Shown in pieces: positions 6,712-6,755 of a DNA stretch of 6,755 bases. Origin of the DNA: an uncultured Desulfovibrio sp. (lineage in GTDB: Bacteria > Desulfobacterota > Desulfovibrionia > Desulfovibrionales > Desulfovibrionaceae); the NCBI GenBank assembly GCA_947176055.1, contig CAMWPE010000134.1, positions 1-6,755 on the forward strand, written 5' to 3'. The notes below the pieces were generated by a model. It worked only from the letters and a program-made list of their open reading frames with translations. It was not told where the DNA came from and did no database searches. Both the position numbers and the translations under genes were made by a program. Every line of letters begins with the position of its first letter. Position 1 is the stretch's first letter.

Positions 6712-6717
6712 AGGAAG
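6712..6717 (+). promoter_or_regulatory. Ribosome binding site of the transposase orfA
   Basis: AGGAAG lies five bases before ATG 6723 and overlaps the TAG that ends the chimeric spike ORF. Translation reaching that stop could therefore feed ribosomes to orfA. Confidence 0.55.
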
Positions 6718-6722
6718 ACGCC

Positions 6723-6755
6723 ATGAAACGAGGCAGATTTAGCGAGGAGCAGATA
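6723..6755 (+). CDS. IS3-family transposase OrfA, N-terminus (partial)
   Basis: Only 11 residues are in view: MKRGRFSEEQI. This is the near-invariant opening of IS3-family (IS407/IS51-like) OrfA proteins, the start of a helix-turn-helix DNA-binding domain that recognises the terminal repeats. In the family, OrfA is followed by OrfB with a DDE integrase domain, usually joined by a -1 frameshift; both would lie beyond the window. Whether the element is intact cannot be told from here. Confidence 0.75.
   Translation, partial: MKRGRFSEEQI

Larger units (their letters stand above)
6662..6755 (+). mobile_element. Left end of an IS3-family insertion sequence (runs off the window)
   Basis: The phage spike sequence stops being protein-like at 6661. 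From 6662 the sequence TGACCATACCCCTCAAAA resembles the terminal inverted repeat of IS407-group IS3 elements (TGACC, a C-run, then A's). A transposase OrfA start follows 61 bases later, the normal distance. Only the left end is visible, so the right repeat and the target duplication cannot be checked; a 3-4 base duplication would be expected just before 6662. Group assignment is from memory of the family pattern, not from a search. Confidence 0.7.

Noticed and set aside
590..6726. 12-base match AAGACGCCATGA at 590-601 and 6715-6726
   Set aside because: About one 12-base match is expected by chance in a sequence this long, and the flanks do not match, so it is not evidence of a second IS copy.
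1..6755. CRISPR array or defence system
   Set aside because: No regularly spaced direct repeats and no cas, restriction, toxin-antitoxin or similar gene signature could be seen.

Overview
The window is a decaying tailed-phage (myovirus-type) prophage block of about 6.1 kb, with a small bacterial-type gene and a possible structured RNA on its left and an insertion sequence starting at its right edge. Composition is near 50% GC. The dense, overlapping plus-strand genes with Shine-Dalgarno motifs and the DUF1640-like coiled-coil membrane protein fit a Gram-negative host, probably a proteobacterium or Desulfobacterota member. That host assignment is inference only.

Left flank (1-597). Positions 68-152 fold into a compact branched structure. 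Its minus-strand reading has a GNRA (GUAA) tetraloop and lies just downstream of a minus-strand promoter with a perfect TATAAT box (175-202). I cannot match it to a known RNA family. Next is a minus-strand gene (263-556) for a 97-residue coiled-coil/transmembrane protein of the DUF1640 type. A short divergent spacer separates it from the phage genes.

Phage block (598-6661, all plus strand). The order is: terminase large subunit (broken), a 196-residue unknown, a gp53/LysM-like baseplate protein, a 347-residue protein with a SWIM-like Cys/His cluster, a 213-residue unknown with a Pro/Glu tail, a possible 43-codon ORF, a large protein ending in a baseplate hub (gpD/gp27-like) domain, and a gp5/gpV-like spike N-terminus. 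The terminase should package DNA. The gp53-like, hub and spike proteins should build the baseplate. No portal, capsid, sheath, tube or tape-measure gene is present between terminase and baseplate.

Decay. Four lesions can be read directly: a TAA at the third codon of the terminase, a -1-type frameshift in its nuclease domain near 1500-1552, a TGA that clips the next gene 20 codons before a natural-looking end, and truncation of the spike gene by an IS3-family element whose left end is about position 6662. The hub ORF may also be a deletion-made fusion. The locus is best read as a prophage remnant that can no longer package DNA, with some baseplate genes still open. I found no convincing new defence or other accessory system. 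The best candidate for something undescribed is the structured RNA at 68-152, followed by the Cys/His-cluster protein of the baseplate region.
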